Shown: positions 32,023 to 39,556 of the stretch, one piece after another
Numbering within the stretch: the stretch's first letter is position 1
How the letters are laid out: each line of letters begins with the position of its first letter
Source: Umezawaea tangerina
Lineage (GTDB): Bacteria; Actinomycetota; Actinomycetes; Mycobacteriales; Pseudonocardiaceae
Length of the DNA stretch: 64,000 bases
Direction: 5' to 3'
Assembly (NCBI RefSeq): GCF_003002815.1
Contig: NZ_PVTF01000002.1
Span: forward strand, 1 to 64,000
The notes under the pieces: generated by a model
The model's database searches: none
What the model saw: only the letters and a program-made list of their open reading frames with translations
What the model was told of the DNA's origin: nothing
Position numbers and translations under genes: made by a program

Positions 32023-32097
32023 CCGCGGAATGGTAAAGGCAGGCGCCCCGTGCCGATGACGCGCGACCGCCGGACGTCCCCGGTGTCCCCCGATCGT

Positions 32098-32139
32098 GAG
32101 TCCGGTGTGGACCGCCGGACCGCGGTCCACACCGGACTC
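32098..32139 (-). terminator. 16-bp perfect-stem terminator
   Basis: GAGTCCGGTGTGGACC (32098-32113) pairs exactly with 32124-32139 around a 10-base loop, 11 bases past the stop of the minus-strand cyclase gene. Confidence 0.8.
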
Positions 32140-32150
32140 GCGCCACGCCG

Positions 32151-33041
32151 TCAGAAGATGGCGAGCGGGTTCACCGGAACCCCGGTCAGCCCGAGGAACC
32201 TGGGCGGTGCGAAGGACAGCAGGAAGCTGCTCCGCCCCAGTTCCGCGGACACGGCGGCGAGGTCGTCGACCGCCGCGGCGTCGACGAGCGGCATGCCCAT
32301 CATGGCCAGGCCGATCGCGTGCAGGGGCAGCGGCCGCGCGGGGTCGAGCGGGGGCAGGGCCTCCCCCACGTCGGCGATGAACAGCGAGACGCCGCGGCGG
32401 TGCATCCACCGCACGGCGTCGACGCTCATCCCCGGCAGGGGCCCGGACGGGTCGGGCGCCGACCCCCAGCCGCAGCGCACGACGAGGGCGTCGCCGGGTT
32501 CGAGCCGCACGCCCTGGCGCTCCTCGGCGGCGTCGAGGTCGACCGAGGTGACCGGGTGGCCCGCGGGCAGCGGTCCGCCCGCGGCGAGGTCCAGGAGCAC
32601 TCCCCGCGTGACGAAGCCCTCGGCGAACGCCGTCGTGGAGCCGTGGACCGCGCCGGACGCGCCGACGCTCTCCGACCGCGGCCGTCCGGGGTAGACCAGC
32701 CCGTCGACGGCGATGTGGCAGAGCGCGTCGACGTGCGTCGACCTCGCGTGGTGGTTGGTGACCACGACCAGGTCCGCCGCCGCCGTCACGGGCGGGGGCG
32801 CTTCCGCCAGCACCATCACGTGCTGGACCGCGGAGGACTCGGACGTCTCGGGCACGAACGGGCCGCTGAGGATCGGGGTCGGCCGGATGGGCAGCGCCAG
32901 CGACACCGAACGCCCGGTGCGGACCTCGGCGGCGGCTCTCGCGCGGACCTCGTCGGTGATCAGGTTCAGCGTGCCGCGCTCGTCTTCGGCACCCCAGCGC
33001 CCCCGGTTGTCCAGCTCGGTGATGTCGATCAGGTCTTCCAT
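32151..33041 (-). CDS. Cyclase-family metal-dependent hydrolase
   Basis: A 296-aa protein of the cyclase/kynurenine-formamidase-like family. The metal-binding signature reads HHARSTHVDALCH. Family members hydrolyse amides, formamides or lactone-like rings, and several act in degradation of aromatic or isatin-like compounds. The ATG at 33039-33041 lies 20 bp from a 30-bp palindrome shared with the divergent TetR gene, so expression is probably induced by its substrate. Kynurenine formamidase itself is unlikely, since no kynurenine-pathway genes are adjacent. Confidence 0.85.
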   Translation of the reverse strand: MEDLIDITELDNRGRWGAEDERGTLNLITDEVRARAAAEVRTGRSVSLALPIRPTPILSGPFVPETSESSAVQHVMVLAEAPPPVTAAADLVVVTNHHARSTHVDALCHIAVDGLVYPGRPRSESVGASGAVHGSTTAFAEGFVTRGVLLDLAAGGPLPAGHPVTSVDLDAAEERQGVRLEPGDALVVRCGWGSAPDPSGPLPGMSVDAVRWMHRRGVSLFIADVGEALPPLDPARPLPLHAIGLAMMGMPLVDAAAVDDLAAVSAELGRSSFLLSFAPPRFLGLTGVPVNPLAIF

Positions 33042-33061
33042 GCGGCCGACCCTAGGGGATC

Positions 33062-33091
33062 TGACTGACAGAATCCAGATTCTGTCAGTCA
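33062..33091. promoter_or_regulatory. 30-bp operator palindrome
   Basis: TGACTGACAGAATC (33062-33075) and its exact complement (33078-33091) are separated by CA. It lies between the divergent cyclase and TetR genes, 20 and 16 bp from their starts, so one TetR site would block both promoters. Confidence 0.85.
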
Positions 33092-33107
33092 CCTGTATCG
33101 TTTGGCG

Positions 33108-33692
33108 ATGACCAAGGACGTGCTGCGGGTGGAGACGATCCTCACGACCACCGAGGACGTCCTGCGCCGCCACGGGCTCGCCAAGGCGACCGTGCTGGAC
33201 GTGGCGCGCGCGCTCGGGGTGAGCCACGGCAGCGTCTACCGGCACTTCCCGTCGAAGGCGGCGCTGCGCGGGGCCGTGACCAGGCGCTGGCTCACCCGCG
33301 CACGAGCCGTCCTCGCGACCATCGCCGCGAGCGACGACCCCGCGCCCGAACGGCTGAGCCGCTGGCTCACCGCCGCGTTCGAGAGCAAGCGCGCGAAGGC
33401 GCTGGACGACCCCGAGTTGTTCGAGACCTACCGGACGCTGGCGGTCGAGCACACCGACGTGGTCGAGGAGCACGTCACCGAGCTGCTCGCCCAGCTCAGG
33501 GCGATCGTCGAGGCGGGCCTCGCGTCCGGCGACTTCGCCCCCACACCGCCCGACGTGGCGGCGCGGGCCGTCTTCGACGCGGTGGCCCGGTTCCAGCACC
33601 CCCTGCTCGCCTCGGAGTGGGCGCGGCCGGGGATCGGGGCGGAGTTCGACGGGGTCCTCGGGCTGGTCGTCCGCGGCCTGCTCGCGCGGTAG
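33108..33692 (+). CDS. TetR-family regulator of the cyclase gene
   Basis: A 194-aa repressor with an N-terminal helix-turn-helix (about 10-55: VLDVARALGVSHGSVYRHFPSK) and a C-terminal helical domain. The DNA-binding helix region and the size resemble the AcrR/YbiH group. It is divergent from the cyclase gene with a 30-bp palindrome between them, a standard repressor/target pair. It is followed by a 90-bp gap containing a CTCCTCCC/GGGGAGGAG pair that covers the ribosome-binding site of the next gene. Confidence 0.88.
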   Translation: MTKDVLRVETILTTTEDVLRRHGLAKATVLDVARALGVSHGSVYRHFPSKAALRGAVTRRWLTRARAVLATIAASDDPAPERLSRWLTAAFESKRAKALDDPELFETYRTLAVEHTDVVEEHVTELLAQLRAIVEAGLASGDFAPTPPDVAARAVFDAVARFQHPLLASEWARPGIGAEFDGVLGLVVRGLLAR

Positions 33693-33782
33693 TTCGGGGC
33701 GCTCGGGCGTGGACTCACGGGATGCCGACCACCCGGTAGGTAAACTCCTCCCAGCCCGATCCTCGTCGGGGAGGAGGAAGAC

Positions 33783-35123
33783 ATGACCGCCAGTGGTCAG
33801 AGAGCGCTGCGTGTGGACCCGGTGGACCGGTCCGTGCTGGGTGACGAGACCGCCGCCACGGACCACGAGCTGCTGGCGCAGGCCCAGCTGCGCGTCGACC
33901 TCGCGATCGACGTGACCAGCGCGTTGACCGGGTCGCTCAACCTCCGCCGCACCGTGCTCCGCCTGCTCGACCTCATCACGCCGCGGATGGCCGACTGGGC
34001 GATGCTGGTCCTCGTCGACGACGCGGGCGGGCTCGACCTGCACGGCGGCTCCGACCCGACCTACACCTCGGGCGTGCCGCGCGCGCTCGTCGAGGGCAGC
34101 GGGCTGGACCGCGTGCTGCGGTCCGGTCAGCACGAGCTGCTGCACGTGGCCATGGAGCTGGACAGCACGGGCGCGCTGGGGACGATGATCCCCGACCCCC
34201 GGCTGCGGGACGAGGCGATCGGGCTGCGCCCGGCGGACGTGCTGTGCCTGGCGCTGAGCGCCCGCGGCAGCACGATCGGCGCGCTGGTGATGATCCGCGG
34301 CGCCGGTCGGGGGTTCCCCGAGCAGGAGGTGGAGTTCGCCGGGCTGATCGCCGACCAGGCGTCGCTGGCGCTGGACTCCGCGCGGCTCTACGAGGAGCGC
34401 GGCCGGATCACGTCCGTGTTGCAGGCCAGCCTGCGCCCGCCGGCACTGCCCGCCATCCCCGGTGCCCGCGTGTCGGCCCGGTTCCGGCCCGCGGCCGAGC
34501 ACCTGGAGATCAGCGGCGACTTCTACGACGTGCACGGCTCGGACGACGACTGGCTGCTGGTGCTCGGCGACGTGTGCGGCAAGGGCGTCGAGGCCGCCGT
34601 GCTCACCGGCCGCGCCCGGCAGGGCGTCCGCACCGCCGCGCACTTCGACCGGCGGCCCTCCGCCGTGCTGGGCGCGTTGAACAACGTGCTGTGCGACAAC
34701 GACTCCACCCGCTTCGTCACGGTGGTCTGCGCCCGCTTCCGCCCCTCCCCCGACGGCACGTCCGCCGAGGTGGACGTGGCGGTGGCCGGGCACCCGGCGC
34801 CGATCGTGGTGCACGCCGACGGCGTGGTGGACCAGCTCGACGTCGCGGGCATCGCCGCGGGCGTGGTGCGCGACATCGACTACACCGAGGTCCGGTTCAC
34901 CCTCACCTCCGGCGACACGATGCTGATGTTCACCGACGGCGTCGACGAGGCCAGGGGGTCCGACGGCTTCTACGGCATGGACCGGCTCCTGGCCCTGCTG
35001 CCCGCCTACGCGGGCGCGGGTCCGGTGGCCGTGTGCGAGGCCGTGGAGCAGAGCGTCGTGGAGTACCTCGACGGCCGCGCCCACGACGACATCGCCCTGC
35101 TCGCGGTGTCCTGCGAGCGGTGA
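33783..35123 (+). CDS. GAF-PP2C (RsbU/SpoIIE-type) serine phosphatase
   Basis: A 446-aa cytosolic phosphatase. A GAF domain (about 40-200) precedes a complete PPM/SpoIIE domain (about 215-445): ISGDFYDV, GDVCGKGVEAA, FTDGVDEAR and HDDIALL provide the metal-binding aspartates. Such proteins dephosphorylate STAS anti-anti-sigma factors in response to a GAF-bound signal. Seven bases separate it from the cobalamin-binding gene, which in turn overlaps a STAS gene, so sensor, phosphatase and probable substrate are in one operon. GGGGAGGAGG precedes the ATG. Confidence 0.92.
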   Translation: MTASGQRALRVDPVDRSVLGDETAATDHELLAQAQLRVDLAIDVTSALTGSLNLRRTVLRLLDLITPRMADWAMLVLVDDAGGLDLHGGSDPTYTSGVPRALVEGSGLDRVLRSGQHELLHVAMELDSTGALGTMIPDPRLRDEAIGLRPADVLCLALSARGSTIGALVMIRGAGRGFPEQEVEFAGLIADQASLALDSARLYEERGRITSVLQASLRPPALPAIPGARVSARFRPAAEHLEISGDFYDVHGSDDDWLLVLGDVCGKGVEAAVLTGRARQGVRTAAHFDRRPSAVLGALNNVLCDNDSTRFVTVVCARFRPSPDGTSAEVDVAVAGHPAPIVVHADGVVDQLDVAGIAAGVVRDIDYTEVRFTLTSGDTMLMFTDGVDEARGSDGFYGMDRLLALLPAYAGAGPVAVCEAVEQSVVEYLDGRAHDDIALLAVSCER

Positions 35124-35130
35124 CCGAGCG

Positions 35131-36153
35131 GTGACGACGCCCGACGGGCTGCCGACCGAGGCCTTCGACCACGCGCTGTCCACAGTGGACGCGCCCGCCG
35201 CGATCGCCCTCGTGCAAGGGCTCCTGGACGACGGCGTGGACCCGTTGGCCGTGCTGGTGGACGTGATCGCGCACGGCCAGCGGGCGGTCGGCGACCGCTG
35301 GCAGCGCGGCGAGTGGACGGTCGCCAAGGAGCACGCCGCGACCGCCGTCGCCGTGTCGGCCACCGAGGTGGTCACCCGCTTCGCCGACCGCGTCCCGGTG
35401 ACCAGGGGCAAGGTCGTCGTCGCCTGCGCCGAGCGCGAGTGGCACGCGCTGCCCGCGATGATCATCGGCACCGCGATCCGGCTGGACGGCTGGGACACCG
35501 TGCTGCTCGGCGCGAGCACCTCCCCCGCCCGGCTCAGCCAGTGCCTGCACGACGTCGGCCCGGACGCGACGGCGGTCAGCTGCTCGGTGCTGGGCGCGCT
35601 GCCGACGACCCGGCGGTTCATCGAGGCCAGCACCACCGCGGGCGTCCCGATCATGGTCGGCGGCTCCGCGTTCGGCTCGGACGACGTGCGCGCACGGGCG
35701 CTCGGCGCGACCGCGTGGGCACCGCACGCACAGGGTGCCGTGGACGCGCTGCACCACCTGCCGCCGGTCGTGCGCCGGGCGGCCCCGCTGCCCAAGGCGC
35801 CGATGGCCGAGCAGGCCGCCATCGAGGTCGGCCACCAGCGCCTCGTGCAGACCCTGCGCGACCGCTGGTCGGCCACCACCACCGACGGCCCGGCGACCGA
35901 GGTCGCCCGCGAGGTCCCGCACCAGGCCGTGCACGCGGTCTCCGCCGCACTGCTCACCGGCGACCCGCGCCCGCTGGCCGAGACCGCCAGGTGGATCGAC
36001 CACCTGCTGACCGTCCGCGGCGCCGACCCCCGGCTGTCCGCCGAGCTGGGCGACGAGCTCGCCACCGCGCTGCGCGACTACCCCGCCGCACACGGCCTCG
36101 TCCGACGCCACTGGACCGAAGGCCTTGTCCCCCAAGGAGAACACGCAAGGTGA
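35131..36153 (+). CDS. Cobalamin-binding protein with CarH-type photoreceptor signature, no DNA-binding domain
   Basis: A 340-aa protein, GTG start. A helical bundle (about 10-90) contains Trp57-x9-Glu67-His68 (WQRGEWTVAKEH), the W-x9-EH signature that caps adenosylcobalamin in the light sensors CarH and LitR. The Rossmann-type B12 domain (93-205) has a probable lower-ligand His105 in EREWHALPA, Ser150, and the Gly pair in MVGGSAF. CarH carries a MerR-type helix-turn-helix at its N-terminus; none is present here. Instead residues 225-340 form an extra helical domain I do not recognise. Placed between a PP2C phosphatase and a STAS protein, it may pass light or B12 status to the partner switch. 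Confidence 0.85.
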   Translation: MTTPDGLPTEAFDHALSTVDAPAAIALVQGLLDDGVDPLAVLVDVIAHGQRAVGDRWQRGEWTVAKEHAATAVAVSATEVVTRFADRVPVTRGKVVVACAEREWHALPAMIIGTAIRLDGWDTVLLGASTSPARLSQCLHDVGPDATAVSCSVLGALPTTRRFIEASTTAGVPIMVGGSAFGSDDVRARALGATAWAPHAQGAVDALHHLPPVVRRAAPLPKAPMAEQAAIEVGHQRLVQTLRDRWSATTTDGPATEVAREVPHQAVHAVSAALLTGDPRPLAETARWIDHLLTVRGADPRLSAELGDELATALRDYPAAHGLVRRHWTEGLVPQGEHAR

Positions 36154-36479
36154 ACGAGTTGTCGTGGACACTCGAACGCACACCCGGACGAGTCGTCGTG
36201 TCGGTCGCGGGCGCACTGACCGTCAGCACCGCCCCCAAGCTCCAGGACGCCCTCGTCCCCCTGCTGGCCGACGCCGACGTGACGCTGGACCTGACCGAGC
36301 TGGCCTTCGTCGACTCCAGCGGGCTCACCGTGTTCATCGCCGCGTACAAGGCCGGCGTCCGCCACGGCACCACCGCCACCCTCTCCCACGTCCCCGACTT
36401 CCTCGCCCGCGTGCTCAGGGTCACCGGCCTCGGCACCCTCCTGCCCACCTCCGACGAGGTGGGCCCACCCGCCCGATGA
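36150..36479 (+). CDS. STAS-domain anti-anti-sigma factor
   Basis: A 109-aa protein of the RsbV/SpoIIAA type with the phosphorylation site FVDSSGLTVF and the typical strand AGALTVSTAPKL. Its GTG start overlaps the stop of the cobalamin-binding gene (GTGA), so they are translationally coupled. It is the expected substrate of the GAF-PP2C phosphatase two genes upstream. The anti-sigma kinase and sigma factor are not in the window. Confidence 0.92.
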   Translation: MNELSWTLERTPGRVVVSVAGALTVSTAPKLQDALVPLLADADVTLDLTELAFVDSSGLTVFIAAYKAGVRHGTTATLSHVPDFLARVLRVTGLGTLLPTSDEVGPPAR

Positions 36480-36542
36480 CCTGACCAGCCCGAAGCTGCT
36501 CTGATCCCACCCGCCGTCGGCAGGCAGAACAACGACAGACCC

Positions 36543-36580
36543 TTGCCCGCCTTCAGGCCGCCCGCTACTTTGAACGCATG
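36543..36580 (+). promoter_or_regulatory. Promoter of the CrtI-like operon, probably leaderless
   Basis: TTGCCC (36543-36548), 17 bp, TACTTT (36566-36571), then the ATG starts 6 bases later at 36578. The spacing places the transcription start at or next to the A of the ATG. No ribosome-binding site is seen. Confidence 0.65.
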
Positions 36581-36598
36581 TTCAGAACGAGCGTTCAA
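36570..36598. promoter_or_regulatory. Two adjacent GAAC-N4-GTTC palindromes over the start codon
   Basis: TGAACGCATGTTCA and AGAACGAGCGTTCA sit 15 bp centre to centre and span the end of the -10 region and the first codons. The outer TTGAACGC/GCGTTCAA also form a larger inverted repeat. Both fit the Gram-positive LexA core GAACRNRYGTTC; a TetR site is the alternative. Confidence 0.7.
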
Positions 36599-38122
36599 CC
36601 AAGGTCGTCGCTCGCGGACCGCGGATACGACGTGGCGGTCGTCGGCGGCGGGCTGGCCGGGATGGCGACGGCGCTGCGGTTGCAGGCCGGGGGTCTGTCC
36701 ACGGTCGTGCTGGAGGCGCACGGCCACGCCGGGGGCTGTGCCGGGTACTACCGCAGGCGGGGGTTCAGCTTCGACGTGGGCGCGACCACGCTGGTGGACT
36801 TCGAGCCCGGCGGCGTGGGTGCCGAACTGCTCGACTCCGTCGGCATGCCCCCGCCCGCCGGGGAGTGCCTGCCCGGTTACGCCGCCTGGCTGCCGGACCG
36901 CACGGTCGTGCTGCACCGGGAGAAGGCTGCGTGGCACCGGGAGCGGCTGCGGGCGTTCGGGGACACGCCGGACCACCGGGCGTTCTGGGCACTGCTCGAC
37001 CGGCTGGCCGACGGGTTCTGGCGGGCCAGCCGCGCCGGGGTCCGGATGCCGATGCGGACCCCGGCCGACGTCCTGCACAACGCCCGCGCGATGCGGCCGC
37101 GGGACCTGCCGCTGGCCCGGCACATCGGCGGGACGCTCGGCGGGGCGCTGGCCCACCACGGCCTGCGCGACGACGCGGCGCTGGTCGGGCTGCTGGCGAT
37201 GCTGGTCGAGGACACCGTGCACAGCACCGTGGACCGGGCGCCGCTGGTCAACGCCGCGCTGGGCATCACCATCCGGGGCGCCGGGCTGACCAGGGCGACC
37301 GGCGGGATGCGCGGCTTCTGGCGGGCGCTGGTCGCGCACTACCGCTCGCTGGGCGGCGTCCTGGGCACTGGCTGGCGGGTCGAGCGGATCATTGGCTCGC
37401 GCGACGACTTCGTCGTCCACAGCGGACGCGGCACCGTGCACGCGGGCCAGGTGGTCAGCTCGGTGACGGCGGCCGCGACCGCCGGGATCAGCGACGTGCC
37501 AGGGGTGCGGGCCGCGCTCGCGCCGTTCCTGCGCCGCGACGCGGGCGACCTCGGCGGCGCCGTCGTGGTCTGCCTCGGCGTGCCGGAGCACGAGGTCGCC
37601 GGGCGGACCCTGACGCACCACCAGATCCTGCGCTCCTACGGCACCCGGCTGGGCGACGGGAACAACATGTTCGTGTCCGTCTCCGCCCCCGGCGACACCG
37701 ACAGCGCGCCGGCGGGGTTCCGCGCGGTCATGCTGTCGACCCACACCGAGCTGGCCGACTGGGAGGGGCTCGACGACGTCGGGCACGCCCGGCGGCGGGA
37801 CGCGCTCGGCGACCTGCTGGTCGAGCAGGCGCGCCGGGTGTACCCGGAGCTCGCCGAGGCCGCGGTCGTGCGCGAGGTCGGCACACCGCGCACCTACGAG
37901 CGGTTCACCTCGCGCCCGCGCGGCGCGGTCGGCGGGGTCCGGCAGAGCCCCGCGAACAGCAACCAGCACGCCGTGCCGCACGACCTGGGCGTTCCCGGTT
38001 TCCGGCTGGTCGGCGACTCCACCTGGCCGGGGCTCGGCACGGTGGCGTGCGTCCTGGGCAGCCGGATCGTCGCCGAAGGGGTCCTGCGGACGGCACGTCG
38101 ATCGAAGGTGAGGACAGCGTGA
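36578..38122 (+). CDS. CrtI-like phytoene desaturase-family flavoprotein
   Basis: A 514-aa FAD enzyme. The N-terminal dinucleotide fold (VAVVGGGLAGMATAL, about residues 20-34) is followed by EAHGHAGGCAGYYRRRGFSFDVGATT, the extended FAD-binding pattern of carotenoid desaturases and isomerases; the C-terminal VGDSTWPGLGTVACVLGSRI closes the FAD site. It may desaturate or isomerise a carotenoid, or oxidise another polyene or lipid; crtB and crtE are not in the window. Its stop overlaps the next gene (GTGA). Start: the ATG is 6 bases after a -10 box and inside the operator pair. The upstream B12-protein operon ends 98 bp away. Confidence 0.8.
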   Translation: MFRTSVQPRSSLADRGYDVAVVGGGLAGMATALRLQAGGLSTVVLEAHGHAGGCAGYYRRRGFSFDVGATTLVDFEPGGVGAELLDSVGMPPPAGECLPGYAAWLPDRTVVLHREKAAWHRERLRAFGDTPDHRAFWALLDRLADGFWRASRAGVRMPMRTPADVLHNARAMRPRDLPLARHIGGTLGGALAHHGLRDDAALVGLLAMLVEDTVHSTVDRAPLVNAALGITIRGAGLTRATGGMRGFWRALVAHYRSLGGVLGTGWRVERIIGSRDDFVVHSGRGTVHAGQVVSSVTAAATAGISDVPGVRAALAPFLRRDAGDLGGAVVVCLGVPEHEVAGRTLTHHQILRSYGTRLGDGNNMFVSVSAPGDTDSAPAGFRAVMLSTHTELADWEGLDDVGHARRRDALGDLLVEQARRVYPELAEAAVVREVGTPRTYERFTSRPRGAVGGVRQSPANSNQHAVPHDLGVPGFRLVGDSTWPGLGTVACVLGSRIVAEGVLRTARRSKVRTA

Positions 38123-38928
38123 AACCCTCCTTGGCCGAGCTCGGCACCGACCTGCTCGCGACGGACCGGCGCAGGCGGCTGATCGCGTTGGCGCGTCCCC
38201 CGGTCGGGGTCGCGGTGTTCGCCCTCACGGCGTGGTGGGCGGACTCGACGCCGTGGGCGTGGTGGCTCACACCGGTCGTGGTGTTCGGCATCTTCGTCGC
38301 GGTGGTGACCGTGACCCACGACGTCGTGCACCGGTCCATCGGCCTCGGCCGCAAGGGCACCGAGTGGGCGCTGTTCCTGTGCGGTCTCGTGCTGCTGGAG
38401 AGCGGTCACGCCTACCGGGCCACGCACGAGCAGCACCACCGGATCTTCCCGCACGAGGACGACCCGGAGGGCTACCCGGCGAACCTGTCGCTGGTCGGCG
38501 CGGTGCTGTACGGGCCGGTGTTCCTGGTCGGCCTGTGGCGGTGGGCGTTCAGGCGGGCCGCGGGCGACCGGGTCCAGCGCACCTGGCTCCTCGTAGAGGC
38601 CTGCGCGCCGTTCCTCGCGCTCGGCGGCGGCGCGCTGCTGTGGTCCAGGACGCCCGCGCTGCTCGTCTACGCCGTCATGGCCGTCGTCGGCAGCTGGGTG
38701 TACCCGCTGCTCACGGTGTACCTCCCGCACCACGACTACGGCGACACGCCGCTCACCCAGACCCGCACCCTGCGGGGCCGGATCATCCCGGCGATGTTCC
38801 TGGAGCTGACCTACCACCTCGAGCACCACCTGTACCCGAGCGTCCCGAGCCACCACCTCGCGGAGCTGGGCCGCCGACTGGACCCGTTCCTCGCCGGCGA
38901 GGGAGTCCGACCGCACCGGGTGCCCTGA
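38119..38928 (+). CDS. Membrane fatty-acid desaturase-superfamily protein (CrtR/CrtW-like hydroxylase or ketolase)
   Basis: A 269-aa membrane di-iron enzyme. The histidine boxes are HDVVH (about 66-70), HEQHH (about 100-104) and HLEHH (about 234-238), between four hydrophobic segments. Enzymes of this class desaturate acyl chains or hydroxylate/ketolate carotenoid rings. Coupling by GTGA to a CrtI-like gene favours a carotenoid substrate. I cannot separate the hydroxylase, ketolase and lipid-desaturase options from sequence alone. Confidence 0.8.
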   Translation: MKPSLAELGTDLLATDRRRRLIALARPPVGVAVFALTAWWADSTPWAWWLTPVVVFGIFVAVVTVTHDVVHRSIGLGRKGTEWALFLCGLVLLESGHAYRATHEQHHRIFPHEDDPEGYPANLSLVGAVLYGPVFLVGLWRWAFRRAAGDRVQRTWLLVEACAPFLALGGGALLWSRTPALLVYAVMAVVGSWVYPLLTVYLPHHDYGDTPLTQTRTLRGRIIPAMFLELTYHLEHHLYPSVPSHHLAELGRRLDPFLAGEGVRPHRVP

Positions 38929-38949
38929 GCACCTTTAAGGTTGGCGGCG

Positions 38950-39549
38950 ATGACCCGCAAAGCCGAGGCGCGCGACCGCATCCTGCGCGCCACCATCGAC
39001 ACCCTCGCCGCACAGGGCTTCCCCGCCACCACCGCACGGGCGATCGCGACGACGGGCGGCTTCACCCCCGGCGTCATCTACTACCACTTCGACGACCTGG
39101 ACGACCTGTTCCTGGCCGCCATGCGGCACAGCAGCGACCTCCGGATGGCCCGCTACACCGAGCGGACCGACCACCTCGACCGCGCGCAGGAGATGTTGCG
39201 GACGCTGCGCGAGCTGTACGAGGAGGACATCTCCACCGGGCACATCGCCGCCGTGCAGCAGCTGGTCGCGGGCGCGGCGCGGTCCAGCGGGCTGGCGCTG
39301 GGGGTGCGCGCCGAGATCGACCGGTGGGAGGAGTTCACCGGCTCGCTCATCGGCCGCTTCCTCGACGGCACCCCGCTGGCCGCGTTCATCCCGAAGCAGG
39401 AGGTCGCCATGACCGTCCTGGCCTTCTACCTCGGCCTGGAGATGCTGGCGCACCTCGACGGCGACCGGTCCCGCGGGGCCGCGATCTTCGACTCGGCCAA
39501 GCGGATGGCGAGCATGATCGACGCCTTCCTCCCCGCGGACCCGGCGTGA
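38950..39549 (+). CDS. TetR-family regulator in the CrtI-like operon
   Basis: A 199-aa repressor with helix-turn-helix at about 5-52 (ILRATIDTLAAQGFPATTARAIA, then GVIYYHFDD) and a helical ligand domain. It is 21 bp downstream of the desaturase gene and likely co-transcribed with it, so autoregulation of the operon through the palindromes at 36570-36598 is plausible. It is convergent with the PAS-PP2C gene (7 bp apart). Confidence 0.87.
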   Translation: MTRKAEARDRILRATIDTLAAQGFPATTARAIATTGGFTPGVIYYHFDDLDDLFLAAMRHSSDLRMARYTERTDHLDRAQEMLRTLRELYEEDISTGHIAAVQQLVAGAARSSGLALGVRAEIDRWEEFTGSLIGRFLDGTPLAAFIPKQEVAMTVLAFYLGLEMLAHLDGDRSRGAAIFDSAKRMASMIDAFLPADPA

Positions 39550-39556
39550 GGCCGCG

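Noticed and set aside
32023-32097. SOS box in front of the LexA-type gene
   Set aside because: No GAAC-N4-GTTC sequence is present in this stretch.
32151-36065. Single minus-strand open frame of 1304 codons
   Set aside because: Only its last 297 codons (the cyclase-family gene) resemble protein families. The rest is antisense to the TetR, PP2C and B12 genes.
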